Below, one piece after another: positions 43,449 to 53,314 of a DNA stretch of 64,000 nt. The DNA lies in the NCBI RefSeq assembly GCF_900107795.1, contig NZ_FNRL01000008.1, positions 186,001-250,000 of the forward strand, given 5' to 3'. The notes under the pieces were generated by a model. That model ran no database searches. It saw nothing but the letters and a program-made list of their open reading frames with translations, and was not told the DNA's origin. The first letter of the stretch is position 1. Each line of letters opens with the position of its first letter. Both the position numbers and the translations under genes were made by a program. Origin of the DNA: Chitinophaga terrae (ex Kim and Jung 2007) (lineage in GTDB: Bacteria > Bacteroidota > Bacteroidia > Chitinophagales > Chitinophagaceae).

Positions 43449-44078
43449 TTACGCCAATTCCCGCTGATGTACCATCACCTTTTCTCCATCTTTATCATAC
43501 AACAATATTGAAATACCGTCGAAGCCGTTGCGCTGAAGGAAACTTATATCCACTTTGCTGCCGTTAAGTAACGTTGCTTTACCTTCGGGACCCAGGAAGT
43601 GCTCATCTTCATCTTCATAGTCGATGTTGTTGAAAGTACATACTACCACTTCAAAAACCTCGTTTCCTGCGGCATCCCTGTATATTTTATCGGCCTGGCG
43701 TTGGGGTATTTTGCTGAAATCCCATTCATTGCAAAACAGGTTGTCGTAACCATGAAGAGAGTAGTCAAATAATAAGATCCTTTCACCTGTAACGGCATCT
43801 TCAGCGTATACCAGCTCCGGGGCCTCATTGGTTGCGGCTATCAGGCCATTGAAATGCCTGCCGTAGTTGCGGTAATGCGCTTCCAGGTGGGCCGGTTTCT
43901 GCTTTACCTGCCAGGTATACAACTCACCGTAATACCTGATCCTGAATTGGGCGCCGCCGGTAGATGACCGCAACTGGCCACGCCATTCTACCTCGTGCAG
44001 GTTTTTAAAATATGCGGGGTTGCCTTCGAATGCATATGGCTTATATAGATCCGGCGCCGGTCGTTTATTGAATTGCAT
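43449..44078 (-). CDS. Protein of unknown function
   Basis: I do not recognise this family. 209 aa from ATG 44078 (MQFNKRPAPDLYKPYAF); an upstream TTG at 44102 is in frame but less likely. No signal peptide or membrane helix. It is rich in aromatic and acidic residues with a beta-strand pattern (RIRYYGELYTW) and an acidic DYEDEDEHF stretch near 160. It is convergent with the large helicase fusion gene and divergent from an AraC regulator. Confidence 0.7.
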   Translation of the reverse strand: MQFNKRPAPDLYKPYAFEGNPAYFKNLHEVEWRGQLRSSTGGAQFRIRYYGELYTWQVKQKPAHLEAHYRNYGRHFNGLIAATNEAPELVYAEDAVTGERILLFDYSLHGYDNLFCNEWDFSKIPQRQADKIYRDAAGNEVFEVVVCTFNNIDYEDEDEHFLGPEGKATLLNGSKVDISFLQRNGFDGISILLYDKDGEKVMVHQRELA

Positions 44079-44174
44079 GATGCTGGGTTTACTGCCTGGC
44101 AAAAATGCACAAAAATACGGTCACCTGCAAAACGGTTGGTGAATTATGTTTCAGCGCCCGCGCCAGGTGATCGC

Positions 44175-44206
44175 TTTGCAGGAAAGGTGCAAGGATCGTA
44201 TCTTTA
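44175..44206 (+). promoter_or_regulatory. Promoter of the AraC-family regulator gene
   Basis: TTTG (44175-44178), a 20-base spacer and TATCTTTA (44199-44206; one mismatch to TAnnTTTG). The ATG at 44213 is at about the expected transcription start, suggesting a leaderless message. Confidence 0.5.
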
Positions 44207-44212
44207 TACTGT

Positions 44213-45148
44213 ATGGCAAAACGTACATTAACCCAGGGAAAGATACCGGAATATACGCTGGGCGATTTCCGCCACCTGCACCGGGATAAAAACGATACTT
44301 CTACTTTCGGCTACAACAACCTGCCGGCGGGTCACCGGATCAGGGGATTTGAGCTGTATTCCAGCGAAGGACTGGTTGCGGGAGTAGGCCCGTTGAAATC
44401 CAACTTCTATCGTATGAGCATCACCCTCAGCGGCGGAGTGGACGTAATCCTGGGCGTGGAAGAATTCAGGCATCGCCCCGGTACCATCAGCTTTACCTAC
44501 CCTGGCCAGGTATTCACGAAATGCAATATTCAACCCGGCACTTTCGGTTACTATGCTTTGTTTGAAGATACGTTTATGGAAGAACTGATCGCACCCGACA
44601 GCTTCCAGGATGAATTTCCCTTTTTTAATATTGAAGGACAGCTGTTCATACAACTGGACGTTGCTGAAATTACAGAGGTAGCAGGATTTGTAGACCGTAT
44701 AAACGAGGAACTGCAGGAGCTGCGCGCAGGCAGGGAAAAAGCAGTAAGACTTTACTTTTACCTGTTGTTGCTGACCATCAAGCGCTCTTACCTGCGGCAG
44801 CGCCTCGACTGCGTACAAACAGATACAAGGGCCGCCTACCTGGTTCCCCGGTTCCGCAAACTAGTAAGCCGGCATTACCTGCAAAAAAGAAAGGTGGCCG
44901 ATTACGCCGCCATACTGGGCGTTACACCTAATCATCTTAACAGGACGGTGAGGGAGGTCACCGGCCAAACTGCATCCGCTACCATCAGCAGTATGCTGAT
45001 ACATGAAGCAAAGGCGCTGCTTCGATTCACCGATCATACAATTGCCGAAATCAGCCATCATATGCAGTTCAGCGATCCCGCCAGCTTTAACCGGTTCTTT
45101 CGCGAACAAACTGGTCAAACGCCACTGGCATTCCGGAAGAATGCATAA
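44213..45148 (+). CDS. AraC-family transcriptional regulator
   Basis: 311-aa regulator with an N-terminal cupin-like sensor (about 1-170; GHRIRGFELYSSEGLV, PGTISFTYPGQVFT) and a C-terminal AraC double helix-turn-helix (about 210-308): VADYAAILGVTPNHLNRTVREVTG in parts, then ISHHMQFSDPASFNRFFREQTGQTPLAFR. It is followed by an SDR gene on the same strand after 80 bases, a common pairing in which the regulator controls the oxidoreductase (inference). Confidence 0.94.
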   Translation: MAKRTLTQGKIPEYTLGDFRHLHRDKNDTSTFGYNNLPAGHRIRGFELYSSEGLVAGVGPLKSNFYRMSITLSGGVDVILGVEEFRHRPGTISFTYPGQVFTKCNIQPGTFGYYALFEDTFMEELIAPDSFQDEFPFFNIEGQLFIQLDVAEITEVAGFVDRINEELQELRAGREKAVRLYFYLLLLTIKRSYLRQRLDCVQTDTRAAYLVPRFRKLVSRHYLQKRKVADYAAILGVTPNHLNRTVREVTGQTASATISSMLIHEAKALLRFTDHTIAEISHHMQFSDPASFNRFFREQTGQTPLAFRKNA

Positions 45149-45228
45149 CCCCGTTAATGAAATGCAGCATTCGGATAATAATAACCCTATCTCCCTGAAC
45201 GAACTTTGTATTCATAAAATCAAATACT

Positions 45229-45948
45229 ATGAAAGCAAATTTCGAAGGGGAAAAAGTAATCGTAGCAGGCGGCTCAACCGGTGTTGGACTTGCTACCGCC
45301 AAACAATTTCATGAAGCAAAAGCGCAGGTAATAATAACCGGCAGGTCGGAACAACGGCTCCGGGAAGCACAGACATTGCTGCCAGGCCTACAAACAGAGG
45401 CGCTCGACAGTACCAACAGGCCTGCCCTGGATACCTTCTTCAAACAACAGGGAAATATTGATCACCTGGTGATCTCTCTTAGCGGAGGAAAAGGGATGGG
45501 AGAGCTGGCCGATCTTCCGGTCGAAGATCTGCGCAGCGGGTTTGAAGGAAAATTCTGGCCAATACTGAATACCCTGCAGGCTGCCCTGCCTTATTTAAAC
45601 AAAACAGGCAGCATCACGATAGTAACGGCAGCTTCATCTGTGCTCGGCGCTCCCGGCACTTCAGGGCTCGCAGCTATCAATGGCTCACTGGAACTGATGT
45701 TGCCGGCCATTGCAAAAGAAATACAACCCTTACGGATCAACGCAGTTTCGCCCGGCGTGGTTGATACCAGCTGGTGGGACTTCCTGCCCGCCGATGAAAA
45801 GCAGGCGGCTTTTGCAAAGTATGCTGCTGTTACGCCAGTTGGAAGAGTAGGGCAGGCAGCGGAAATTGCAGACGGTATCTTCTTCCTGGCAGGAAATGGT
45901 TTTATTAATGGTACAGTACTGCGGATAGATGGTGGCTTGTCGCTGTAA
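45229..45948 (+). CDS. Short-chain dehydrogenase/reductase-like protein, catalytic Tyr/Lys replaced
   Basis: 239-aa Rossmann protein of the SDR superfamily. The dinucleotide motif is GGSTGVG at 14-20, SPGVVDT follows the active-site helix, and the C-terminus has the usual GTVLRIDGGLSL. Ser136/137 occupy the catalytic Ser place, but the YxxxK motif reads LAAIN (L147, N151), so the standard proton relay is missing. It may be a non-catalytic or altered SDR. A box GAACTTTG at 45201, one mismatch from TAnnTTTG, could be its own promoter; the AraC regulator gene is just upstream. Confidence 0.85.
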   Translation: MKANFEGEKVIVAGGSTGVGLATAKQFHEAKAQVIITGRSEQRLREAQTLLPGLQTEALDSTNRPALDTFFKQQGNIDHLVISLSGGKGMGELADLPVEDLRSGFEGKFWPILNTLQAALPYLNKTGSITIVTAASSVLGAPGTSGLAAINGSLELMLPAIAKEIQPLRINAVSPGVVDTSWWDFLPADEKQAAFAKYAAVTPVGRVGQAAEIADGIFFLAGNGFINGTVLRIDGGLSL

Positions 45949-45970
45949 CCAATTCCAAACAACCGGTAAC

Positions 45971-46002
45971 AAAAAGGGCTGACCTCAAAAAAAGGTCAGC
46001 CC
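45971..46002 (-). terminator. Intrinsic terminator of the first SusCD-thioredoxin operon
   Basis: GGGCTGACCT (45976-45985) and AGGTCAGCCC (45993-46002) form a 10-bp stem; on the minus strand TTTTT follows (A run 45971-45975). Confidence 0.87.
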
Positions 46003-46023
46003 CAAATATAAACGGGTTCATAT

Positions 46024-47226
46024 CTATATCGCTCCAAATATGGATGCCAGTTTCTTGTCCATCGCTTCATCATCTTCTCCACCTCCGCCATAGCGGCCTA
46101 TAATTTTCCCTTGCGGGTCAATCAGGATCTTGGTAGGCAGGGAATGAATGCCGTAGTAGTCGCTGATATCGTCTGGATTTGGTTGGTTGGCCATACGTTT
46201 TTCCATATCCAGGCCCCGCAGCACATGTCTCCAAATACCGATACCATCCTGTTCTACCGCTTTCTTCCAGGCGGCCAGGTCGCGGTCATCATCAGAAACT
46301 CCTACTATTTCCAGGCCTTTGTCTTTATACTTGCTGTATAATGTTTTCAGATGCGGGTTACCTTTCCGGCAAGGGCCGCACCAGCTGGCCCAGAAGTCCA
46401 ACAGTACATATTTGCCGCGAAGGCTGGCCAGGCTAAGGGTTTGGCCGTTAATATCCTGTTTCGTGAATTCGTGCGCCATACTTCCCGGAGAACCCATCTT
46501 CAGCCCATCCAGTTCCTTGCGAATTGCCCGGCCGTCGGAGCTCTGTTGCAGAGCCGGCGACATCCTGCTGTAATATTTCTCTCCTTCCGCCAGCGGCATA
46601 TTGCTTACTCTCCAGCGCAGCAGGTTGGCGGCAACATAGGAGTTGGGATGTTTGTCGATGAACGCCATATCTATCTTCTCCAGTTGCTCATAATATGGCT
46701 CCATCTGTTCTTTAAGTTTATCCAGCTTTGCTTTTACAGGCGCCATTTCCGCTTCACTTTTCCGGGCCTTGTGCAGGGCCATGTATTCTTTATTCAACTT
46801 GTTATAGGCATTGCTGATGGGTTTCAGCTTTGCCATTACAGGTTTGCGGGCCGCATCCAATTCCTGTTGTTCTTTCTGGGAGGCAGATCCTTTCAGCTGC
46901 AACTGGTCGAAATGCGCCTTATCCCCGCTGATAGTCATATCTCCCGGTTCAATGAAGAAGGTGGCCATGTCGCCTTCTCCATACATGGCCGACTGCTTAT
47001 CGGTGTATATGCGGGCCATTACAGGTTGGGTAAGCTCTCCGGCAAAACTGAAGGCTCCTCCTTTTACGGCGGAGCTATCAGTTTTGTAAGAGTTGTCGGT
47101 CCCGTAACTCAGGTAAACAAACGGGGTACTAAGCCCTTTGACATTGCCTTTAATAGTAAAAGGCTGTTGCGGCATAGCCGCTGGTGAGAATAGCAGTGAT
47201 GCGGCGATCAGGCTATACAGTTTCAT
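46024..47226 (-). CDS. TlpA-like thioredoxin with N-terminal DUF4369 domain
   Basis: Exported thiol-disulfide protein, last gene of the minus-strand operon. Signal peptide to about residue 19 (AAMPQ), DUF4369 about 22-115 (FTIKGNVKGLSTPFVYLSYG), helical Lys/Glu-rich linker about 118-190, thioredoxin domain about 250-400 with C283/C286 in SWCGPCRKGNP and the HSLPTKIL cis-Pro segment. 400 aa. Its ATG overlaps the stop of the preceding thioredoxin gene by 4 bases (ATGA), so the two are translationally coupled. Confidence 0.93.
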   Translation of the reverse strand: MKLYSLIAASLLFSPAAMPQQPFTIKGNVKGLSTPFVYLSYGTDNSYKTDSSAVKGGAFSFAGELTQPVMARIYTDKQSAMYGEGDMATFFIEPGDMTISGDKAHFDQLQLKGSASQKEQQELDAARKPVMAKLKPISNAYNKLNKEYMALHKARKSEAEMAPVKAKLDKLKEQMEPYYEQLEKIDMAFIDKHPNSYVAANLLRWRVSNMPLAEGEKYYSRMSPALQQSSDGRAIRKELDGLKMGSPGSMAHEFTKQDINGQTLSLASLRGKYVLLDFWASWCGPCRKGNPHLKTLYSKYKDKGLEIVGVSDDDRDLAAWKKAVEQDGIGIWRHVLRGLDMEKRMANQPNPDDISDYYGIHSLPTKILIDPQGKIIGRYGGGGEDDEAMDKKLASIFGAI

Positions 47227-48320
47227 ATGGTTGGTTTTTGATTGTTTAACAATGAAGCCAGTTTTTCATGCAGTTTTGTTCCGCGCAGTTCTTTTGCTAT
47301 AATGATCCCGTTAGGGTCGATCAGGAGCGAGTAGGGGATGCCCTGTATGCCGTATTCCTGCGCTACTGCATTGCGCCAGCCTTTGAGGTCTGAAAGCTGT
47401 ATCCATGGCATGCCGTCTTCTTTAATGGCTGCTTTCCATTTGTCGGCATTATCGTCCAGCGATACTCCCACCACAATGAAGTTTTTATCCTTAAACGTGT
47501 TATATGCTTTCAGGACGTTAGGATTCTCGGCGCGGCAGGGACCACACCAGCTTGCCCAGAAATCCAGCAGCACATATTTTCCTTTGAAGTCAGAAATTTT
47601 AACTGGTTTTCCATCTACATCATTCTGCATAAAATCGATAACCGGCTGCCCGATAGCGCTGCGTTTCAGCACCGCCAGCCTGTTGGCTACACGTTTGCCG
47701 GCAGCGCTTTCCCGGGCCGATGAAGCAAGGAGCCTGTAGGTACTGTCCAGCGGCGCATACTCGCCCATCACCGCCATGTCCGACAACATGCTTACACTTA
47801 CTGGACTTTCAGGATGCGTACGTATATACGTTACAGTGCGGTCCTTACGCTGTTCCCGCAGATCGTCCAGCGTCTTTTCCAGCAAAGCCATGGTACTGTC
47901 GTTCTTCTTTGCTTCTTCGTAATGTGCGAAAAGCGTATCCATTTTGTCGGTAATATCTTTAATAGATCTATTGAACGCTGCCACTTCGTCCTGGGTCGGA
48001 GATCCTGTGATCTGCAGGTTTTCGATCGAATCAATATTTCCTTTTACCTGTACGTCGTTATTCCCCATAAACAGTTCTATGAAACGGGTGGAAGTGCCGA
48101 TGTATATTTTCTGTGGTTCCGTCATTTCGCCCGTCCAGGTAAAATGCCCATTGGTAACCGGAACAGTATCGGTTTTTGACGAATCGGCAACCGGTATCAT
48201 AATGTGTACCACGCTGTCTTTTAGCCCTGCAAGGTCTGCGCTGATCTTTGCCTGCTGCTTTGCCGGCGGGTTACATGCAGCTGCAGCCAGTATCGAAAAC
48301 AATAGGATCTGTTTTTTCAT
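47223..48320 (-). CDS. TlpA-like thioredoxin lipoprotein with DUF4369-like domain
   Basis: Lipoprotein with lipobox AAAC and Cys16 (365 aa). DUF4369-like N-terminal domain about 26-108, helical linker about 110-165, thioredoxin domain about 225-365 with C259/C262 in SWCGPCRAENP and QGIPYSLLID. It starts 16 bases after the SusD stop and overlaps the next thioredoxin gene by 4 bases. Two membrane-anchored or periplasmic thioredoxins in tandem suggest handling of disulfide-bearing peptides or protection of the import machinery (inference). Confidence 0.93.
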   Translation of the reverse strand: MKKQILLFSILAAAACNPPAKQQAKISADLAGLKDSVVHIMIPVADSSKTDTVPVTNGHFTWTGEMTEPQKIYIGTSTRFIELFMGNNDVQVKGNIDSIENLQITGSPTQDEVAAFNRSIKDITDKMDTLFAHYEEAKKNDSTMALLEKTLDDLREQRKDRTVTYIRTHPESPVSVSMLSDMAVMGEYAPLDSTYRLLASSARESAAGKRVANRLAVLKRSAIGQPVIDFMQNDVDGKPVKISDFKGKYVLLDFWASWCGPCRAENPNVLKAYNTFKDKNFIVVGVSLDDNADKWKAAIKEDGMPWIQLSDLKGWRNAVAQEYGIQGIPYSLLIDPNGIIIAKELRGTKLHEKLASLLNNQKPTI

Positions 48321-48336
48321 ATATCGGTAGATTTAT

Positions 48337-49740
48337 TTATTTCTGGTAACCTCTGTTCTGATCGCCGAATAATGGATTCATCAGGAACTCATTGCGGGGA
48401 ACAGGGAATATGTATTGAATTTTATCTTTGATCTCAGCTTTCAGCTGTGTCACAGTAGCGAGCGGAAAACGCAGTAACGCCATCCATTCCTGCCCGTCTT
48501 CACCTGTCAGGCTTTTGGATATTTCAAAATAGATCTGTTTCAATAACTCGTCTGTATTGTTTGCCTGGTCAATGACAGAGAAGTCTGTTATCCCTGCATG
48601 TTTCATCACCTCTTTCACCAGCGCTTTTGCTTCAGCAGTACTGCCGCCTGCCCTTACCAGGGCTTCCGCCCTGAGCAGGTATACTTCCGTTAACCTGAAA
48701 GCATAGGCTGTTTCTGAAACAACAGTGGCCTTGGTACCTTCGGGGATATATTTCAGGAAAAAATAGGTACCGGGCACATAACGGTTGGCGCTGCCGATGA
48801 GCCACGACAAGCGGGGATCTCCCTGCAGCAGGTTCTTCAACTTGTCTTTAGCCACGTACAGCGATGAAGCGCCGGGATAATACTGGGAACTGAGATTATA
48901 GTAGTAAGACGCCTGGTTCTGCTGGGGTTGTATGCCCAGTATCACTTCGCTGCTGTTCAGGCCTTTGAGATAAAATACATCTTTAACATTCGGTTCCAGC
49001 GTATAGGGGCTATTCTGAATGATATCGCCGGCCACTGTCGCTGCCTGCGCATAATCGCCGTAACTCATCAGTACGCGGACTTTTAGCGCCATCGCCGCCC
49101 ATTTGCTGGCATGATAGTTAGGAGCGGATGCCGGGCCATTTTCAACAGCGTAGTTCACATCATCAAAGATCAGGTCATAACTTTCCTTCACCGTGCTTCG
49201 TTTCTTCTGAATATTACCCAGGGCAACAAACTCGGTTCGAAGGAGCGCGCCATAAGTGCTGTTCCTGTCGAACCATTCGCCGTAGTAACTGAGTAATTTA
49301 AAATGCCCGTAGGCGCGAAGAAAGCGGGCTTCCGCCAGTATTTCCTTTTTCCTGGAGCCGTTGAACGCATTGTCGGGCAGGCTTTCCACTCCCTGTATCA
49401 CGCCATTGGCGGCATTTACGAGGGCATAGAACTGGTTCCAGTACATGCCAACATAGCTAGAGTTGCTGTAGTTGTTTTCTTCTGCGGCATCGGCGCCGTA
49501 GCCATAGCCCAGGTACCCTGTACACATGGCGGGCACTACTTCCTGGGCAAACCACTTGGTTGTGTTGGAGTTGGCGTCTACATTGCCGAACCTGTAATAC
49601 ACACCGTTAAGGGCAATTTCGGATGTGCGCTCATCCAGGATGGTGTTGCCCTCCACTTTGGCATTTTCAGGCAGCTTGCCCAGTTCTTTTCCACAGGAAA
49701 CTGCCATGAATATTGTTATAATTAATGCGATCCTCTTCAT
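48337..49740 (-). CDS. SusD/RagB-family outer membrane lipoprotein
   Basis: Substrate-binding lipoprotein of the minus-strand operon. Lipobox AVSC gives Cys16 from ATG 49740 (MKRIALIITIFMAVSC); the frame extends to 49767 but the signal begins here. Family marks are ILAEARFLRAYGHFKLLSYYG in parts, FRLTEVYLLRAEALVRAGG and the C-terminal FPVPRNEFLMNP. 467 aa. 16 bases separate it from both the SusC stop and the next gene. Confidence 0.94.
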   Translation of the reverse strand: MKRIALIITIFMAVSCGKELGKLPENAKVEGNTILDERTSEIALNGVYYRFGNVDANSNTTKWFAQEVVPAMCTGYLGYGYGADAAEENNYSNSSYVGMYWNQFYALVNAANGVIQGVESLPDNAFNGSRKKEILAEARFLRAYGHFKLLSYYGEWFDRNSTYGALLRTEFVALGNIQKKRSTVKESYDLIFDDVNYAVENGPASAPNYHASKWAAMALKVRVLMSYGDYAQAATVAGDIIQNSPYTLEPNVKDVFYLKGLNSSEVILGIQPQQNQASYYYNLSSQYYPGASSLYVAKDKLKNLLQGDPRLSWLIGSANRYVPGTYFFLKYIPEGTKATVVSETAYAFRLTEVYLLRAEALVRAGGSTAEAKALVKEVMKHAGITDFSVIDQANNTDELLKQIYFEISKSLTGEDGQEWMALLRFPLATVTQLKAEIKDKIQYIFPVPRNEFLMNPLFGDQNRGYQK

Positions 49741-49756
49741 AAATAATAGTTTGAGA

Positions 49757-52700
49757 TTAGAAACCAACCCTTAGACCCATACTGTATTGCCTCATAGCCG
49801 GGTAAGTACCTGAATCGTTACTGCTGTTAATAACGCTGTATGGATTGTTGCTTACTTCCGGGTCAGGACCGGGATAGTTGGTAATGCAGAACAGGTTGGT
49901 GCCCGATACATACACGGAAGCGTTCCGCAGATGCAGGCGGTTAGCCGCGGCGTCCGGAAGTGTATACGTTAACGTTACCGACTTCAGTTTCAGGTAAGAT
50001 GCATCGTACACATTATTGCTGGCGTTATAATAAACGCTGTTTTCGCCGAGGATGACACGAGGTCTGTCGCTGTTCTTGTTCTCAGGCGTCCAGCGATCGA
50101 GGATACGAACGCCTTTGTTGGTGCGGCCTTCCACGTATTGATTCTGGATGTCGGCCAGGTAAAGGATATCGCCGCCATACGAGAAGGTGAGCAGCGTAGT
50201 GAGGCTGAAGTTCTTCCAGGTAAAGGTGTTGGTGAACCCGCCGTAGAAGTCGGCCTGTGCATGCCCTATCACGTCTTCTGCCCAAATGCCGTTACTGTCG
50301 AGCTTATACATCGGGTCGCCGATGCCCAGGTAACGCGCGAAATACTGCGCATAGAGGAATGATTTTTTGTAATCTTCCAGTTGTTTCTGATCGCGGATCA
50401 CGCCTGCAAATTGTTTTCCGTAGATCAGGCCCAATGGTTCGTTTTTACGCACAATACTATTGCCAAGGTAATATTGCGCCATAGCCGGATCGACAGTCGG
50501 GTCTGTGAAATCGGTGTTGATATCCTTGACCAGTGACCGGTTCCCTGAAATATTAATGGCGCTGGTCCATTGAAAATTCTTCTTCTTTATTATATCTCCC
50601 CGAAAATCAAATTCCAGTCCGCGATTGCGGATAGTGGCCAGGTTCGTGATCACGCTGGCAAAAGAGGAGCTGGGCGGAAGAGCGGTAGTAAGCAACAAAC
50701 CATCCGTCAGTTTTTCATAATAGCCAATAGTACCGCGAAGGCGGGATTTAAAGAAAGCGAAATCCAGGCCCAGGTCTTTCTGGAGTGTAGATTCCCACTT
50801 GATCCTGTCGTTACCCAGTTGTGTTGGTACCAGTGCATTGGAACCGGCATAGGAACCCGGTGTATAGAGCGTGTAGAACATATTGTCGCCAATATTCTGC
50901 GTACCGGTGTAACCTGCGCTGGCCCGTAGTTTCAACTCGCTGATCCAGGTAGCGCGTTTTAGAAAATTTTCTTCGGATATACGCCATGCCACGCCTCCCG
51001 AAGGAAAATAACCTACGCGGTTATGTTCAGGGAATTTGGAAGAGGCATCGGAACGGCCCGTAAACGTGAAGAGGTATTTTTCATACAACGCATAGTTGGC
51101 CCGCAGGTAGAAGCTGAGCAGGGTATTCTGTCCCGACTCCCCTGTTGCAGGTAGGGTGATGGCTGCGGAAGAAAGATTATTGAGATATTTATCGTCCGGA
51201 AATCCCTGGCCGCTGGCGGAAAACGAGTTAGACCTGAATTTCTGCCAGGAAGTACCGCCTACCACGTTAATGCGGTGATGATCGTTGAACTGTTTATCCC
51301 AGGTGAGCGTATTCTCGTAGAACATATTCACTTCTTCAGATTGGGCCTGTGATGCGGTACCACCGTTAGAGCTGCCTACGCCATTGGGAGAAGCTATGAC
51401 CGCAGTGCTGGGCACAAAGTTCAGCTGATGATAAGTATTGTAATTGACAGACATCACGCTTCTGAATTTCAATCCTGTCAGGATGTCTAATTCGGCAGCC
51501 AGAGAACCCAGCAGGGATGTAGTTTTTGCTTCGTTTATACCATCGCGGAGCACCAGTGGGTTCTGGTATCCCTGGTAATCTGATCCGCCAAGGTCGGAAG
51601 CCAGGAACTGGTGTACGCTTCCATCGGGATTGTATGCAGCCAGGGTAGGCGGAGCATACAGGGCCTGGGCATACATCCCGTTAGTGATATTGTTTTTTGT
51701 GAAGCCATAGTCGAGATTGGTGATCACACGGAAATGCCGGGTAATGTCATTGTCCAGGTTCAGTTTTCCTGAAATGCGGCTGAAGTCAGTTCCTTTAATG
51801 GTTCCTTCCTGTTTTGTATAAGCTAAAGATGTATAGTAGCGGGAACCGGTACCGCCTCCTCTTACTGAAACGTCGGCGTTCTGCATGATGCCTGTTCTCA
51901 GTACTTCATGAAGCCAGTCGGTATTGGCGTCGCCAAGGAAATGAGGATCATTCAGGATGTTGGTGGCGGTAGGGTCAGGCGCCTGGCCGGCAGCTGCACG
52001 GGCATCGTTCAGGTTTTTAGCCGCTTCTTTCATGATCATGCGGTATTGGTCGGCGTTCAGCAGTTTTTCTTTCACCGCCGTGGTAACGCCGCTATAATAG
52101 TTGGCTTCCAGCGAAGGTTTCTGGTTGAGCTTTCCTTTTTTGGTGGTGATGATGATAACGCCGTTGGCAGCGCGGGAGCCATAGATAGCCGTTGCAGAAG
52201 CGTCTTTCAAAATATCGATGGATTCGATATCGTTGATGTTAAGTCCTGCCAGGCTGTTAAGACCGCGGGCAAAAGAGCCGCCAACGCTGGAATTGGCGTC
52301 GTCGGCGCCGAAACGTTCTACCGGGTTCACGATTTCTGCCTGGTTCTGAACATACCGATTCTGGATGGTTACCTGTACGCCGTCGATGATATAGAGCGGA
52401 TCGTTTCCTCCCATCAGGGAGGTGCCGCCGCGAATGCGGATCTTGGCTACGCCGCCGGGGGAACCGTCGGCCTGGGTAACCTGTACGCCGGCGGCTTTAC
52501 CGGCCAATGCCTGGTCGATACTGGCAAAAGGCACGTCTTTGATCTCCTTTACATCCACGGAAGCGACAGAACCGGTAAGGTCTTTACGTTTGGTGCTGCC
52601 ATATCCTACTACCACGTATTGATCCAGGTCGCCCACTTTATTTTTCATGATAACCTGCAGTGACGAACGTCCTCCTGCCTGTATCGTCTGGGTTTCGAAA

Positions 52701-53314
52701 CCCACGCTGCTGAATATAAGTACGCTGTTTTGACTGGCCTGTTTCAATACAAACCTGCCGTTTTTGTCTGTTATCGCGTTTATTTTGGCGTCTTTTACCT
52801 GCACGGAAACACCGGGCAATGGCGCGCCTTTCTCGTCTGTTACCAGGCCGCTGATATCCTGTAATACCATTGCCTGCAACAGGGCTTCCGTAGTGGAAGC
52901 GATCTTTTGTGCCGGTTGCCGGGAGATGACCACTGTATTGCCTTCAATGGAGTAGGTCAGCGGTTTTACGATCAGTATCTGCAAGGCTTCCTTAACAGGT
53001 ACAGATTTGAATTCCACTGTTACCGGTGCGGTTTCCGACAGATCGGCGGTACGGTAGAAAAATACATAGCCGGTTTGTTTTTTTACCAGGTCGAGTACCT
53101 GGGTAAGCGATGTGTTCCGGCAGGAGATGGTCACTTGCTGCGAAAGACCTTTTGCACTGATATGGAGTGCGAAAATGGTCAGCAGGATCGTTGTGAGCTT
53201 CATGATTCTGACGATTTTGGTTGGATGGGCGCGTAGCCGGTGGTTGGTGATGTGCAGGGCCCCTGGCGACTTTTTTGCGCGCGAAAGCCTGCTGCAATAA
53301 GCGATTAATTGCAT
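49757..53314 (-). CDS. SusC-family TonB-linked transporter with STN domain
   Basis: Outer membrane importer and signal transducer of the minus-strand operon. The reading frame starts with an Arg/His-rich extension (MQLIAYCSRLSRAKK) before a second start-like MKLTTILLTIFALHIS at residue 38 (53203), which begins the signal sequence; the extended start recurs in related SusC proteins, so it is kept. Domains: STN about 60-130, carboxypeptidase-like about 150-230, plug with VVVGYGSTKRKDLTG and ILKDASATAIYGSRAANGVI, barrel ending MGLRVGF. 1185 aa. FecR and sigma genes lie upstream on the same strand. Confidence 0.95.
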   Translation of the reverse strand: MQLIAYCSRLSRAKKSPGALHITNHRLRAHPTKIVRIMKLTTILLTIFALHISAKGLSQQVTISCRNTSLTQVLDLVKKQTGYVFFYRTADLSETAPVTVEFKSVPVKEALQILIVKPLTYSIEGNTVVISRQPAQKIASTTEALLQAMVLQDISGLVTDEKGAPLPGVSVQVKDAKINAITDKNGRFVLKQASQNSVLIFSSVGFETQTIQAGGRSSLQVIMKNKVGDLDQYVVVGYGSTKRKDLTGSVASVDVKEIKDVPFASIDQALAGKAAGVQVTQADGSPGGVAKIRIRGGTSLMGGNDPLYIIDGVQVTIQNRYVQNQAEIVNPVERFGADDANSSVGGSFARGLNSLAGLNINDIESIDILKDASATAIYGSRAANGVIIITTKKGKLNQKPSLEANYYSGVTTAVKEKLLNADQYRMIMKEAAKNLNDARAAAGQAPDPTATNILNDPHFLGDANTDWLHEVLRTGIMQNADVSVRGGGTGSRYYTSLAYTKQEGTIKGTDFSRISGKLNLDNDITRHFRVITNLDYGFTKNNITNGMYAQALYAPPTLAAYNPDGSVHQFLASDLGGSDYQGYQNPLVLRDGINEAKTTSLLGSLAAELDILTGLKFRSVMSVNYNTYHQLNFVPSTAVIASPNGVGSSNGGTASQAQSEEVNMFYENTLTWDKQFNDHHRINVVGGTSWQKFRSNSFSASGQGFPDDKYLNNLSSAAITLPATGESGQNTLLSFYLRANYALYEKYLFTFTGRSDASSKFPEHNRVGYFPSGGVAWRISEENFLKRATWISELKLRASAGYTGTQNIGDNMFYTLYTPGSYAGSNALVPTQLGNDRIKWESTLQKDLGLDFAFFKSRLRGTIGYYEKLTDGLLLTTALPPSSSFASVITNLATIRNRGLEFDFRGDIIKKKNFQWTSAINISGNRSLVKDINTDFTDPTVDPAMAQYYLGNSIVRKNEPLGLIYGKQFAGVIRDQKQLEDYKKSFLYAQYFARYLGIGDPMYKLDSNGIWAEDVIGHAQADFYGGFTNTFTWKNFSLTTLLTFSYGGDILYLADIQNQYVEGRTNKGVRILDRWTPENKNSDRPRVILGENSVYYNASNNVYDASYLKLKSVTLTYTLPDAAANRLHLRNASVYVSGTNLFCITNYPGPDPEVSNNPYSVINSSNDSGTYPAMRQYSMGLRVGF

